A stretch of 22,496 nucleotides of DNA, taken from NCBI GenBank assembly GCA_025458585.1, contig JALOSD010000063.1, positions 1 to 22,496 on the forward strand. Direction: 5' to 3'. Shown one piece after another: positions 6,334 to 13,625 of the stretch. Below the pieces are notes generated by a model. That model searched no databases. It worked only from the letters and a program-made list of their open reading frames with translations, and had not been told where the DNA came from. The stretch is from Burkholderiaceae bacterium (lineage in GTDB: Bacteria; Pseudomonadota; Gammaproteobacteria; Burkholderiales; Burkholderiaceae_C). Numbering within the stretch: position 1 is the stretch's first letter; the number at the start of each line of letters is the position of its first letter. The position numbers and the translations under genes were made by a program.

Positions 6334-7887
6334 TCACACGCGCGGCCAGTGCAGCCAGAGCTGCGCCGCGAATGCGCCGACGACGAAGCCGGCGAACGCC
6401 ACCAGCACCGCCTGCACGAGCCGGCGCGTGCGCCGCTGCTCGTGCAGCAGCTCGCGCAGCAGCGGCGCCGGGTCGCCTCGGCGCTCGAGCAGCGCCTGGT
6501 GCACGAGCCGCGGCAGCTCGGGCAGCAGCTGCGAGTAGCGCGGCGCCTCGTTCTTCAGCCGCTCGGCGAAGCCGCGCCAGCCGACCTGCTCGACCATCCA
6601 GCGCTCGAGGAAGGGCTTGGCGGTGGTCCACAGGTCGAGGTCGGGGTCGAGCTCGCGCCCGAGACCCTCGATGTTGAGCAGCGTCTTCTGCAGCAGCACG
6701 AGCTGAGGCTGGATCTCGACGTTGAAGCGGCGCGAGGTCTGGAACAGCCGCATCAGCACGTTGCCGAGCGAGATCTCCTTCAGCGGGCGGTCGAAGTACG
6801 GCTCGCACACGGCGCGGATCGCCGACTCGAGCGAATCGATGCGCGTGCTGGACGGCACCCAGCCGCTCTCGACGTGCAGTTCGGCGACACGCTTGTAGTC
6901 GCGGCGGAAGAAGGCGATGAAGTTCTGCGCCAGGTAGTCCTTGTCGACGTCGGTCAGCGTGCCGACGATGCCGAAGTCCAGCGCGATGTAGCGCCCGAAG
7001 GTGGCCGGCGCGACCGAGACCTGGATATTGCCCGGGTGCATGTCGGCGTGGAAGAAGCCGTCGCGGAACACCTGGGTGAAGAAGATCGTGACGCCGTCGC
7101 GAGCGAGCTTCTTGAAGTCGACGCCGGCCTCGCGCAGCCGCTGCACCTGGCTGATCGGGATGCCGTACATGCGCTCCATCACGATCACGCCCGAGGTGCA
7201 CAGGTCCCACACCATCTCCGGGATCAGCACCAGGTTCAGGCCCTGCATGTTGCGCCGCAGCTGCGCCGCGTTCGCCGCCTCGCGCACGAGGTCGAGCTCG
7301 TCGTGCAGGTAGCCGTCGAACTCGGCGACGACCTCGCGCGGGCGCAGCCGCCGGCCGTCGACCGAGACGCGCTCGACCCAGCTGGCCAGGCGGTGCAGCA
7401 GCGCCAGGTCGTCGTCGATCACCGCCAGCATGCCCGGGCGCAGCACCTTGACCGCGACTTCGCGGCCGTCGAGCAACTGCGCGAAGTGCACCTGCGCGAT
7501 CGAGGCGCTCGCCACCGGGTCGGCGTCGAAGCGGGCGAAGATCTGCTCGAGCGGGCGGCCGAAGGCCTTCTCGACCAGCGCGCGCGCCTGCGCGCTCGGG
7601 AACGGCGGCACGCGGTCCTGCAGGCTCGCGAGCTCGTCGGCGATGTCGGGTGGCAGCAGGTCGCGCCGCGTCGACAGCACCTGGCCGAACTTGACGAAGA
7701 TCGGCCCCAGCCGCTCGAGCGCGAGGCGCAGCCGCACGCCGCGCGGCTCGCCGAGCGGGCGGCCGATCGTGATGACCTTCGCCAGCCACCGCACCCAGCG
7801 CTGGCGAAAGCCCGACAGCGCGATGTCGTCCAGCCCGAAGCGCAGGACGGTGAAGACGATGACGACGAGCCGCGCGAACTGCCTCAT
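6334..7887 (-). CDS. ubiB: Ubiquinone biosynthesis atypical kinase/ATPase UbiB
   Basis: The 517-residue member of the UbiB/ABC1/ADCK family is needed for aerobic coenzyme Q synthesis, probably as an ATPase that helps deliver lipid intermediates to the membrane Ubi complex. The signature KxGQ motif is KFGQ (66-69). SASIAQVH (127-134) replaces the kinase glycine-rich loop, Lys147 in VAVKV is the ATP-anchoring lysine, HADMHPGN (280-287) is the catalytic loop and DFG (304-306) the metal site. The C-terminus has a hydrophobic stretch (about 490-510) suited to membrane anchoring. The ATG at 7887 overlaps the ubiJ stop (ATGA), so the two are translationally coupled, as in other proteobacterial ubiJ-ubiB pairs. 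The length is normal and the gene intact. Confidence 0.95.
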   Translation of the reverse strand: MRQFARLVVIVFTVLRFGLDDIALSGFRQRWVRWLAKVITIGRPLGEPRGVRLRLALERLGPIFVKFGQVLSTRRDLLPPDIADELASLQDRVPPFPSAQARALVEKAFGRPLEQIFARFDADPVASASIAQVHFAQLLDGREVAVKVLRPGMLAVIDDDLALLHRLASWVERVSVDGRRLRPREVVAEFDGYLHDELDLVREAANAAQLRRNMQGLNLVLIPEMVWDLCTSGVIVMERMYGIPISQVQRLREAGVDFKKLARDGVTIFFTQVFRDGFFHADMHPGNIQVSVAPATFGRYIALDFGIVGTLTDVDKDYLAQNFIAFFRRDYKRVAELHVESGWVPSSTRIDSLESAIRAVCEPYFDRPLKEISLGNVLMRLFQTSRRFNVEIQPQLVLLQKTLLNIEGLGRELDPDLDLWTTAKPFLERWMVEQVGWRGFAERLKNEAPRYSQLLPELPRLVHQALLERRGDPAPLLRELLHEQRRTRRLVQAVLVAFAGFVVGAFAAQLWLHWPRV

Positions 7888-8441
7888 GGGCCGCCGCGCC
7901 CGGCGCCGCCCGGACGCAGCCGCGTGGCCAGGTCCGCGCCGGTGCGCAGCGCCCGTCGCATCGCGCGCGCGAGCGCCGAGCCGGCGCGCGCGATCTCGTG
8001 CGCGAGGCGCGGCCCGAAGAAGCGCTCGAGGTCGGCGGCAACGTCCCAGCGCACGTTCTCGAGCAGCCAGTTGACGTCGGTGGCCAGCGTCGCGTCGCCT
8101 CGGATCTCGACCGGCGGCACGTCGCCGACCATCACGCGCGCCGCGAGCAGCGCGGGGTTCGAGGCGTCGACGCGCACGTGCAGGTCCGCCGCGGTGCCCA
8201 GCGGCGGGCCGGCGTCGTCGGCGCGCCACTCGAGCAGGCCGGCGGGCGTGACGGCGAACGCGAGCCGCGGCGGCGGCGGCAGCAGCGACGGCCAGCCGGC
8301 GAGCTCGACCTCGAGCCGCCGGCCGCGGTGCGCCGCGAGCCGCTGCGTGGCCACCGGCTCGGCCGCCAGCACGTGGTTGACGACCAGCGTCAGGCGTTCC
8401 ATCACCGCGGGCGCGACCATCGAAGCGAGGGCGTGAAGCAT
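7884..8441 (-). CDS. ubiJ: Ubiquinone biosynthesis accessory factor UbiJ (SCP2 domain)
   Basis: The 185-residue product lies directly upstream of ubiB. It has the outline of UbiJ: an N-terminal SCP2-like lipid-binding domain (about residues 15-115, including LEVELAGWPSL, FAVTPAGLLEW and EIRGDATLATDVNWLLENVRWDVAADL), then a charged C-terminal helix and basic tail. UbiJ binds ubiquinone intermediates in the soluble Ubi complex. Primary similarity within this family is low, so the call leans on ubiB linkage and on the GDA-x-L/D-E-x-x-R-W-D-x-x-x-D-L-x-x-x-x-G pattern. The start is ATG at 8441, with a TACAAT hexamer seven bases upstream and no obvious Shine-Dalgarno, which hints at a very short leader. 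Confidence 0.85.
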   Translation of the reverse strand: MLHALASMVAPAVMERLTLVVNHVLAAEPVATQRLAAHRGRRLEVELAGWPSLLPPPPRLAFAVTPAGLLEWRADDAGPPLGTAADLHVRVDASNPALLAARVMVGDVPPVEIRGDATLATDVNWLLENVRWDVAADLERFFGPRLAHEIARAGSALARAMRRALRTGADLATRLRPGGAGRGGP

Positions 8442-8447
8442 GCACGC

Positions 8448-8453
8448 ATTGTA
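8448..8453 (-). promoter_or_regulatory. Possible -10 element of ubiJ-ubiB
   Basis: TACAAT on the minus strand, seven bases from the ubiJ ATG. It lies in the 117-base divergent gap between ubiJ and galE. If used, it would give a leaderless or nearly leaderless transcript. No good -35 is seen, so it is a weak prediction. The same gap holds GACAAT on the plus strand towards galE, equally unsupported. Confidence 0.28.
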
Positions 8454-8558
8454 GGCAGCGCCCCCACCGGGCCGCGGTGCCCGCCGCCGGCGCCGCTTGG
8501 CGACAATCGGGCGCTTATCGGTCGCTTCACTGCCGCACCCTTCTTCCGAACACATCCG

Positions 8559-9581
8559 ATGCCGACGGTCCTGCTGACGGGCGCGACGGGCTACATCGCC
8601 TCGCACACCTGGCTCGCGCTGCTCGCCGACGGCTGGAACGTCGTCGGCGTCGACGACTTCTCGAACAGCTCGCCCGAGGTGCTGCACCGGCTGCGCCGGC
8701 TTGCCGGCGTCGCGCCCGACTTCGAGCGCGCCAGCGTCTGCGACGCGGCGGCGATGGCGGCGCTGTTCTCGCGCCGGCGCATCGACGCCGTCGTGCACTT
8801 CGCCGCCCACAAGGCGGTCGGCGAGTCGGTCGCCAGGCCTCTCGCCTACTACGCCAACAACGTCGGCGGCCTCGTGACGGTGTGCCAGGCGATGCAGGCG
8901 CACGGCTGCCGCCGTGTCGTCTTCAGCTCGAGCGCGACCGTCTACGGCGAGCCGCAGTCGCTACCGATCCGCGAGGACGCGCCGCTCGCGGCGACCAACC
9001 CCTACGGTCGCACCAAGCTGATCGGCGAGCAGATGCTGCACGACGTCGGCGCCGCCGATGCACAGTGGCAGACGGCGTGCCTGCGCTACTTCAACCCGGT
9101 CGGCGCGCACGAGTCGGGGCTCATCGGCGAGGACCCGCGCGACGTGCCGAACAACCTGATGCCCTACGTCGCCCAGGTCGCCGTCGGCCGCCGGCCGCGG
9201 CTGCAGGTGTTCGGCAGCGACTACCCGACGCCCGACGGCACCGGCGTGCGCGACTACATCCACGTCGCCGACCTTGCTGAGGGCCACGTCGCCGCGCTGC
9301 GCCGGCTGGTCGACGCGCCGGGCTCGTTCACGGTCAACCTCGGCACCGGCCGCGGCTACAGCGTGCTCGAGCTCGTGCACGCCTACGAGAAGGCGAGCGG
9401 GCGGCCGATCCCGTACGACGTCGTCGCACGCCGTCGCGGCGACGTCGCCGCCTGCTGGGCCGACCCGAGCCTGGCCGCCGAGCGGCTCGGCTGGCGCGCG
9501 CGCCACGACCTCGACCGCATGTGCGCCGACAGCTGGCGCTGGCAGCAGCGCAACCCCGAGGGCTACGCGACGCCCGCCTGA
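8559..9581 (+). CDS. galE: UDP-glucose 4-epimerase
   Basis: The 340-residue extended short-chain dehydrogenase interconverts UDP-glucose and UDP-galactose for polysaccharide or LPS assembly in the cytoplasm. The NAD-binding N-terminus is VLLTGATGYIASHTWLALL; the third glycine of the usual G-x-x-G-x-x-G is alanine. The catalytic Ser124 (SSSATVYG), Tyr149 and Lys153 (YGRTK) fall at the same numbers as in E. coli GalE. RYFNPVGAHESGLIGEDP, VFGSDYPTPDGTGVRDYIHV and NLGTGRGYSVLEL are classic GalE text. The start is ATG at 8559, two bases upstream of the conserved VLLTG strand's codons, without a clear Shine-Dalgarno. manC follows 15 bases after the stop, so both are likely co-transcribed. An epimerase acting on UDP-GlcNAc cannot be excluded. 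Confidence 0.93.
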   Translation: MPTVLLTGATGYIASHTWLALLADGWNVVGVDDFSNSSPEVLHRLRRLAGVAPDFERASVCDAAAMAALFSRRRIDAVVHFAAHKAVGESVARPLAYYANNVGGLVTVCQAMQAHGCRRVVFSSSATVYGEPQSLPIREDAPLAATNPYGRTKLIGEQMLHDVGAADAQWQTACLRYFNPVGAHESGLIGEDPRDVPNNLMPYVAQVAVGRRPRLQVFGSDYPTPDGTGVRDYIHVADLAEGHVAALRRLVDAPGSFTVNLGTGRGYSVLELVHAYEKASGRPIPYDVVARRRGDVAACWADPSLAAERLGWRARHDLDRMCADSWRWQQRNPEGYATPA

Positions 9582-9596
9582 ACCCGAGACCTCACG

Positions 9597-11051
9597 ATGA
9601 GCACGATCCCCGTCCAACCCGTCGTCATGGCCGGCGGCTCCGGCACGCGCCTGTGGCCGCTGTCGCGCGCCGGCTATCCGAAGCAGTTCCTGGTGCTCGC
9701 CGGCAACACGAGCCTGTTCCAGCAGGCGGCCGCGCGGCTGCAGCGTCTCGGCGACGACAGCATCGCGGTCGCCGCGCCGCTCGTCGTCGGCAACGAGGAG
9801 CACCGCTTCCTCGTCCTCGACCAGCTGCGCGAGCAGCGCCTGGACCCGGGCGCCGTGCTGCTCGAGCCGGCCGGGCGCAACACCGCGCCGGCGCTGACGC
9901 TGGCCGCGCTGCAGGCGATGGACGGCGGCCACGACCCGGTGCTCGTCGTCACGCCCGCCGACCAGACCGTCGTCGACGAGCCGGCGTTCACGCAGGCGCT
10001 GCGCCGCGCGGTGCGCCTGGCCGCGCGCGGCGAGATCGTGATCCTCGGCGTGCCGCCCGATCGCCCGGAGACCGGCTACGGCTACATCCGCGCGCGCGTC
10101 GCACCGGGCGAGGCCGAGGGCGCGGCGCCCACGGTGCAGGCCTTCGTCGAGAAACCCGACGCCGCCACCGCAGCACGCTACCTCGCCGAGGGCGGCTACT
10201 TCTGGAACGCCGGCATGTTCGTGCTGCAGGCGAGCGTGTGGCTCGCCGCGCTCGAGCGCTTCCGCCCCGACATCGCCGCCGCGACGCGGCTCGCCTGGGA
10301 CCAGCGGCGGCGCGACGACCGCTTCGTGCGCCCTGGCGCCGCCGAGTTCGCCGCCGTGCCGGCCGAGTCGGTCGACTACGCCGTGATGGAGCGCTGCCCG
10401 GGCAGCGGCCTTGGCATCCGCATGGTCGTGCTCGACGCCGGCTGGAACGACCTCGGCGCCTGGGACGCGGTGTGGCAGGTCGCGCCGAAGGACGCCGCCG
10501 GCAACGCGCAGGTGGGCGACGCGATCGTCGCCGACAGCCGCAACACGCTCGTGCACGCGACGAGCCGGCTCGTCAGCGTGATCGGGCTGGACGACGTCGT
10601 CGTCGTCGAGACCGCCGACGCGGTGCTCGTCGCCGACCGCAGGCGCAGCCAGGAGGTGAAGAAGGTCGTCGAGCGCCTCGGCGCCGAGCAGCGCGGCGAG
10701 CACGCGCTGCACCGCAAGGTGCACCGCCCCTGGGGCTGGTACGACAGCGTCGACGCCGGCGAGCGCTTCCAGGTCAAGCGCATCATGGTCAAGCCCGGCG
10801 CGAGCCTGAGCCTGCAGATGCACCACCACCGCGCCGAGCACTGGATCGTCGTGAGCGGCACCGCCGAGGTCACCTGCGGGGAGCAGGTCACGCTGCTCGG
10901 CGAGAACCAGAGCACCTACATCCCGCTCGGCGCCACGCACCGGCTGCGCAACCCGGGCAAGGTGCCGCTCGAGATCATCGAGGTGCAGTCGGGAAGCTAC
11001 CTCGGCGAAGACGACATCGTGCGCTTCGACGACACCTACGGCCGCCGCTGA
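9597..11051 (+). CDS. manC: Mannose-1-phosphate guanylyltransferase / mannose-6-phosphate isomerase
   Basis: The 484-residue bifunctional type II enzyme makes GDP-mannose from mannose-1-phosphate and may interconvert mannose-6-phosphate and fructose-6-phosphate. The nucleotidyltransferase domain opens with VVMAGGSGTRLWPLSR and YPKQFL (about 9-32). It continues with EPAGRNTAPA, TPADQTV, FVEKPD, YFWNAGMF, ESVDYAVMER and WNDLGAWDAV. The C-terminal cupin (about 375-480) contains RPWGWYDSV, VKRIMVKPGASLSLQMHHHR and AEHWIVVSGTA, with the metal-binding histidine cluster near residue 409. Length and order match AlgA/XanB/CpsB-type enzymes. It follows galE by 15 bases and converges on the epsD-like gene with another 15-base gap. 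GDP-mannose would feed exopolysaccharide or O-antigen synthesis. Confidence 0.94.
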   Translation: MSTIPVQPVVMAGGSGTRLWPLSRAGYPKQFLVLAGNTSLFQQAAARLQRLGDDSIAVAAPLVVGNEEHRFLVLDQLREQRLDPGAVLLEPAGRNTAPALTLAALQAMDGGHDPVLVVTPADQTVVDEPAFTQALRRAVRLAARGEIVILGVPPDRPETGYGYIRARVAPGEAEGAAPTVQAFVEKPDAATAARYLAEGGYFWNAGMFVLQASVWLAALERFRPDIAAATRLAWDQRRRDDRFVRPGAAEFAAVPAESVDYAVMERCPGSGLGIRMVVLDAGWNDLGAWDAVWQVAPKDAAGNAQVGDAIVADSRNTLVHATSRLVSVIGLDDVVVVETADAVLVADRRRSQEVKKVVERLGAEQRGEHALHRKVHRPWGWYDSVDAGERFQVKRIMVKPGASLSLQMHHHRAEHWIVVSGTAEVTCGEQVTLLGENQSTYIPLGATHRLRNPGKVPLEIIEVQSGSYLGEDDIVRFDDTYGRR

Positions 11052-11066
11052 GGGCGGCACAGCGGC

Positions 11067-11990
11067 TCAGCGCGTCTCGTCGTCGAGCGCGCCGTCGCTC
11101 GCCGCCGGATCGACCGCGGGCGGCGGGGCCCCGGCGAAGCGGCCGAAGTACGCGACCTTGGCCTCGCGGCGCAGCCCCGTCAGGTCGTCGCGTACGAGCG
11201 TGCGCCGCCGCTCGGCGAGCAGCAGCGCCTCGATCGCCGGCGTCGCCTGCTCGAGCGTGACCGGCTGCGGCTGCGACCCCGCGCGCACGACGATGCGCAC
11301 GCCGGTCGGCGCGGCCTGCAGCAGCGCCTGCCCGTCCTGCAGCGCCGCGAGCGCCTTCGCGCTCGCCGGCGGCAGCTGCTCGGCGGCACGCACCGCCTGG
11401 CTGGCGGCGAAGCGGTAGCCGCTGGCGCGCAGCCACTCGACGAGCGCGCCGATATCGGCCGTCTCGGCCAGCCGGCCGCGCAGTTCGTCCACCTGCTCGG
11501 GGCGCGCCTCGATCGCGAGCTCCTGCAGGCTGTACACGCGCCGCTCGCCGAACAGCCACGGGTGCTCGTCGTAGTAGCGCCGGATCTCGTCGGCCGTCGG
11601 GCGCGCCGCACCCGCGCCGACGTGCTCGGCGTACGCGCGCGCCAGCACCTCGCGCCGCGCGGCGTCGAGCTGCAGCTGCACGCGCGGCTCACGGTCGAGC
11701 TTGAGGTCGGCCGCGCGCTGCGCCGCGAGCTGCTGGTGGATCAGCCGTTCGAGCACGACCTGGCCTGCCGCCTGCGCCTGCTCCGGCCGCACGCCGCGCT
11801 GCTGCAGCGCGAGGTCGATCTGCGGCATCGTGACGGCCTCGCCGTTGACGCTCGCCGCCTTCTCGACGCCGGCTCGGCGCTCGCGTTTCGTCGGGTCGCC
11901 GCAGCCTGCGAGCGAGGCGGCCAGCGCAACCGCGACCAGCAGCGCCGCCGCCGCGGCGCGCCGCCCGGGGCCGCGCGCCGAACTCAGCAC
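11067..11990 (-). CDS. epsD: EpsD-like peptidyl-prolyl isomerase family lipoprotein
   Basis: The 307-residue protein has a lipoprotein signal peptide: basic n-region, an Ala/Leu/Val-rich core (about residues 12-27) and the lipobox LAGC with Cys29, so it is probably anchored to a membrane facing the periplasm. The mature part has a SurA-like N-terminal core (VNGEAVTMPQIDLALQQRG, LERLIHQQLAAQRA, ADEIRRYYDEHPWLF) and a degenerate parvulin-like section. This suits the EpsD family found in exopolysaccharide clusters. Isomerase activity is not proven by visible residues; a chaperone role is equally possible. The GTG at 11990 starts inside the last codons of ubiE (7-base overlap), suggesting coupling. 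It sits tail-to-tail with manC. The start has no good Shine-Dalgarno, but no ATG is available near the signal peptide. Confidence 0.72.
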   Translation of the reverse strand: MLSSARGPGRRAAAAALLVAVALAASLAGCGDPTKRERRAGVEKAASVNGEAVTMPQIDLALQQRGVRPEQAQAAGQVVLERLIHQQLAAQRAADLKLDREPRVQLQLDAARREVLARAYAEHVGAGAARPTADEIRRYYDEHPWLFGERRVYSLQELAIEARPEQVDELRGRLAETADIGALVEWLRASGYRFAASQAVRAAEQLPPASAKALAALQDGQALLQAAPTGVRIVVRAGSQPQPVTLEQATPAIEALLLAERRRTLVRDDLTGLRREAKVAYFGRFAGAPPPAVDPAASDGALDDETR

Positions 11991-12715
11991 CTGACGCCGA
12001 CGTGCAGCGCGACGACGCCGCCGGTCAGGTTGTGCACGTCGACGTGACCGAAGCCGGCGGCCCTCATCATGCCCTTGAGCGTTTCCTGGTCGGGGTGCAT
12101 GCGGATCGACTCGGCCAGATAGCGGTAGCTCTCCGAGTCGCCGGCCACCCACTGGCCCAGCCGCGGCAGCACGTTGAACGAGTACCAGTCGTAGGCCTTC
12201 TCGAGCCGCGGCGCGACCTTCGAGAACTCGAGCACGAGCAGGCGCCCGCCGGGCTTGAGCACGCGGCACATCTCGGCGAGCGCCACGTCCTTGTGCGTCA
12301 TGTTGCGCAGCCCGAAGGCGACGCTGACGAGGTCGAAGCGCTCGGCGCGGAACGGCAGCCGCTCGGCGTCGCAGACCACGGTCGGCAGCGAGAACCCCTC
12401 GTCGAGCAGGCGGTCGCGGCCGGTGGTCAGCATCGCGAGGTTGATGTCGCTGTGCACGACGCAGCCGCTGCTGCCGACCTTGCGCGCGAACGCGCGCGCA
12501 AGGTCGCCGGTGCCGCCGGCGATGTCGAGCACCTGGTGGCCCTCGCGCAGGTTCGCCACCGCCACCGTGTACGCCTTCCACGCCCGGTGCAGCCCGAGCG
12601 ACATCAGGTCGTTCATCAGGTCGTACTTCGGGGCGACGGAGTCGAACACGCCTTGCACGCGGCGCGCCTTCTCGCCCTCGTCGACGGTCTTGAAGCCGAA
12701 GTGCGTCTCGCCCAC
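11984..12715 (-). CDS. ubiE: Demethylmenaquinone/2-polyprenyl-benzoquinol C-methyltransferase UbiE
   Basis: SAM-dependent C-methyltransferase of ubiquinone (and menaquinone) synthesis. The Class I motif is VLDIAGGTGDLARAFA, followed by VVHSDINLAML, VVCDAERLPF, FDLVSVAFGLRNMTHKDVAL and the post-motif GGRLLVLEFSK. The N-terminus has the family pattern THFGFKTVDEGEKARRVQGV and YDLMNDLMSLGLHRAWK, and the C-terminus ends NLTGGVVALHVGVRC. I chose GTG at 12715 (243 residues, the normal length) because GAGGGG lies six bases upstream and homologues begin a few residues before THFG. The longer reading from 12784 adds unconserved residues that overlap the DUF971 gene. It follows DUF971 by ten bases and overlaps epsD. 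In related genomes I recall ubiE being followed by a Tim44-like gene and ubiJ-ubiB; here those neighbours are separated. Confidence 0.94.
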   Translation of the reverse strand: MGETHFGFKTVDEGEKARRVQGVFDSVAPKYDLMNDLMSLGLHRAWKAYTVAVANLREGHQVLDIAGGTGDLARAFARKVGSSGCVVHSDINLAMLTTGRDRLLDEGFSLPTVVCDAERLPFRAERFDLVSVAFGLRNMTHKDVALAEMCRVLKPGGRLLVLEFSKVAPRLEKAYDWYSFNVLPRLGQWVAGDSESYRYLAESIRMHPDQETLKGMMRAAGFGHVDVHNLTGGVVALHVGVRC

Positions 12716-12721
12716 GGTCAG

Positions 12722-12727
12722 CCCCTC
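12722..12727 (-). promoter_or_regulatory. Shine-Dalgarno site of ubiE
   Basis: GAGGGG on the minus strand, six bases before the GTG at 12715 and overlapping the DUF971 stop codon. It supports the 243-residue UbiE start over the longer reading frame. Confidence 0.6.
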
Positions 12728-13139
12728 AGTGGTGGCCGCAGGCGCCGCCGGCCTTCTCGGCCATCGGCGCGTCGCGGTCGACACCCGCCGCGGCGAGGCG
12801 GCGTTCGTACTCGGCCCACAGCTCGCCCTGCTTCGAGCCGAGGAAGTACAGGTAGTCCCACGAGAAGATGCCCGACGCGTGACCGTCGGAGAACGTGGGC
12901 TGGATCGCGTAGTGGCCCACCGGCTCGAGGCCGACGACTTCGACGCCGCGCTTGCCCGTCTGCAGCACCTCCTGGCCGGGCCCGTGGCCCTGCACCTCGG
13001 CCGACGGCGAATACACGCGCATCAGCTCGAACGGGATCCGGAAGCGCCCACCGTCGTCGAACGCGATCTCGAGCACGCGCGACTGCTGGTGCACCGTGAC
13101 CTCGGTCGGTTTCGGGGTGTTGCGGTCGAGGCCGGCCAT
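12726..13139 (-). CDS. DUF971 domain protein
   Basis: The 137-residue protein carries the DUF971 (gamma-butyrobetaine hydroxylase-like N-terminal) fold: LEIAFDDGGRFRIPFELMRVYSPSAEV, then VGLEPVGHYAIQPTFSDGHASGIFSWDYLYFLG, then a charged helix. Proteins with this domain can bind metal or Fe-S clusters and are linked with Fe-S protein assembly in some bacteria, but the role of this stand-alone form is not settled. The tail AGGACGHH contains one cysteine and two histidines that could bind metal. AAGGAG lies eight bases upstream of the ATG at 13139. It sits between the HIT gene and ubiE in the same direction, an arrangement I recall as conserved in Burkholderiales, so a link to Fe-S or quinone metabolism is plausible but inferred. 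Confidence 0.88.
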   Translation of the reverse strand: MAGLDRNTPKPTEVTVHQQSRVLEIAFDDGGRFRIPFELMRVYSPSAEVQGHGPGQEVLQTGKRGVEVVGLEPVGHYAIQPTFSDGHASGIFSWDYLYFLGSKQGELWAEYERRLAAAGVDRDAPMAEKAGGACGHH

Positions 13140-13177
13140 GACGAGGGCTCCTTGAGGGCGGGATACGGCGGGGGTGC

Positions 13178-13195
13178 GACGGGCCTTGGCCCGTC
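13178..13195 (-). terminator. Hairpin overlapping the HIT gene stop
   Basis: GACGGGCC and GGCCCGTC form an almost perfect palindrome around TT (13178-13195). The repeat includes two bases of the HIT stop codon (13194-13196). It lies between HIT and DUF971. No T-tract follows, so it may be a weak attenuator or an mRNA-stabilising end rather than a true terminator. Confidence 0.3.
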
Positions 13196-13625
13196 AAGCA
13201 TAGTGCAATCGCTCGGCGAGCCGCCGGTCGAGATCGGGCAACTGCGCCACGACCGCCGCCAGCGCGTCGACGGGTGCGGCGCGCTGCACCGCGCCCCAGA
13301 TCGGGTTCGGGAAGCGGCTGTCCCAGTCGAAGCGCGCGACCACGTGCCAGTGCAGGTGCGGCGTCACGTTGCCGAGCGACGCGAGGTTGATCTTCGTCGG
13401 GTGCAGGCGCTCGCGCAGCACGCGCTCGACGGTGTCGACGAGCACGATGCAGCGATCGCGCTCGGCCGGATCGAGATCGCTGAACTCGGCCACGTGCCGG
13501 TTGCAGATGACGCGGTAGTAGGCCGGGAATTCGGCGTCGTCGACGCCGACGACACGCCAGTCGCCGTCGTGGTGGACGAGCCGCCCACCGTCGTGCTCGC
13601 ACAGTTCGCAGCCGGCGACCTTCAC
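13194..13625 (-). CDS. HIT family protein
   Basis: The 143-residue histidine-triad protein is a small nucleotide-phosphate hydrolase or transferase. The catalytic motif HLHWHVV (His90, His92, His94) is present, preceded by INLASLGNVTPHLHWH. Upstream lie an RVICNRHVAEFSDLDPAER stretch and an N-terminal CELC pair (Cys6, Cys9) that could bind zinc. The substrate is not evident. GTG at 13625 overlaps the stop of the giant oxidoreductase (GTGA), so translation is probably coupled. A longer in-frame reading exists but lies wholly inside the oxidoreductase 3' end. The gene belongs to the unit oxidoreductase-HIT-DUF971-ubiE-epsD. Confidence 0.9.
   Translation of the reverse strand: MKVAGCELCEHDGGRLVHHDGDWRVVGVDDAEFPAYYRVICNRHVAEFSDLDPAERDRCIVLVDTVERVLRERLHPTKINLASLGNVTPHLHWHVVARFDWDSRFPNPIWGAVQRAAPVDALAAVVAQLPDLDRRLAERLHYA

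Noticed and set aside
8559..11051. Recent horizontal transfer of galE-manC
   Set aside because: Codon and base use look the same as the flanking genes, and there are no insertion sequences, integrase or direct repeats around the pair. Only an old rearrangement is arguable.
8961..11060. A 699-codon open frame on the minus strand opposite galE and manC
   Set aside because: Same shadow effect: compositionally biased and no recognisable motif, whereas both opposite genes are complete and conserved.
12716..12784. Longer UbiE start at 12784
   Set aside because: It would overlap DUF971 by about 60 bases and add residues absent from the family, while GTG at 12715 has a good Shine-Dalgarno and gives the normal length.
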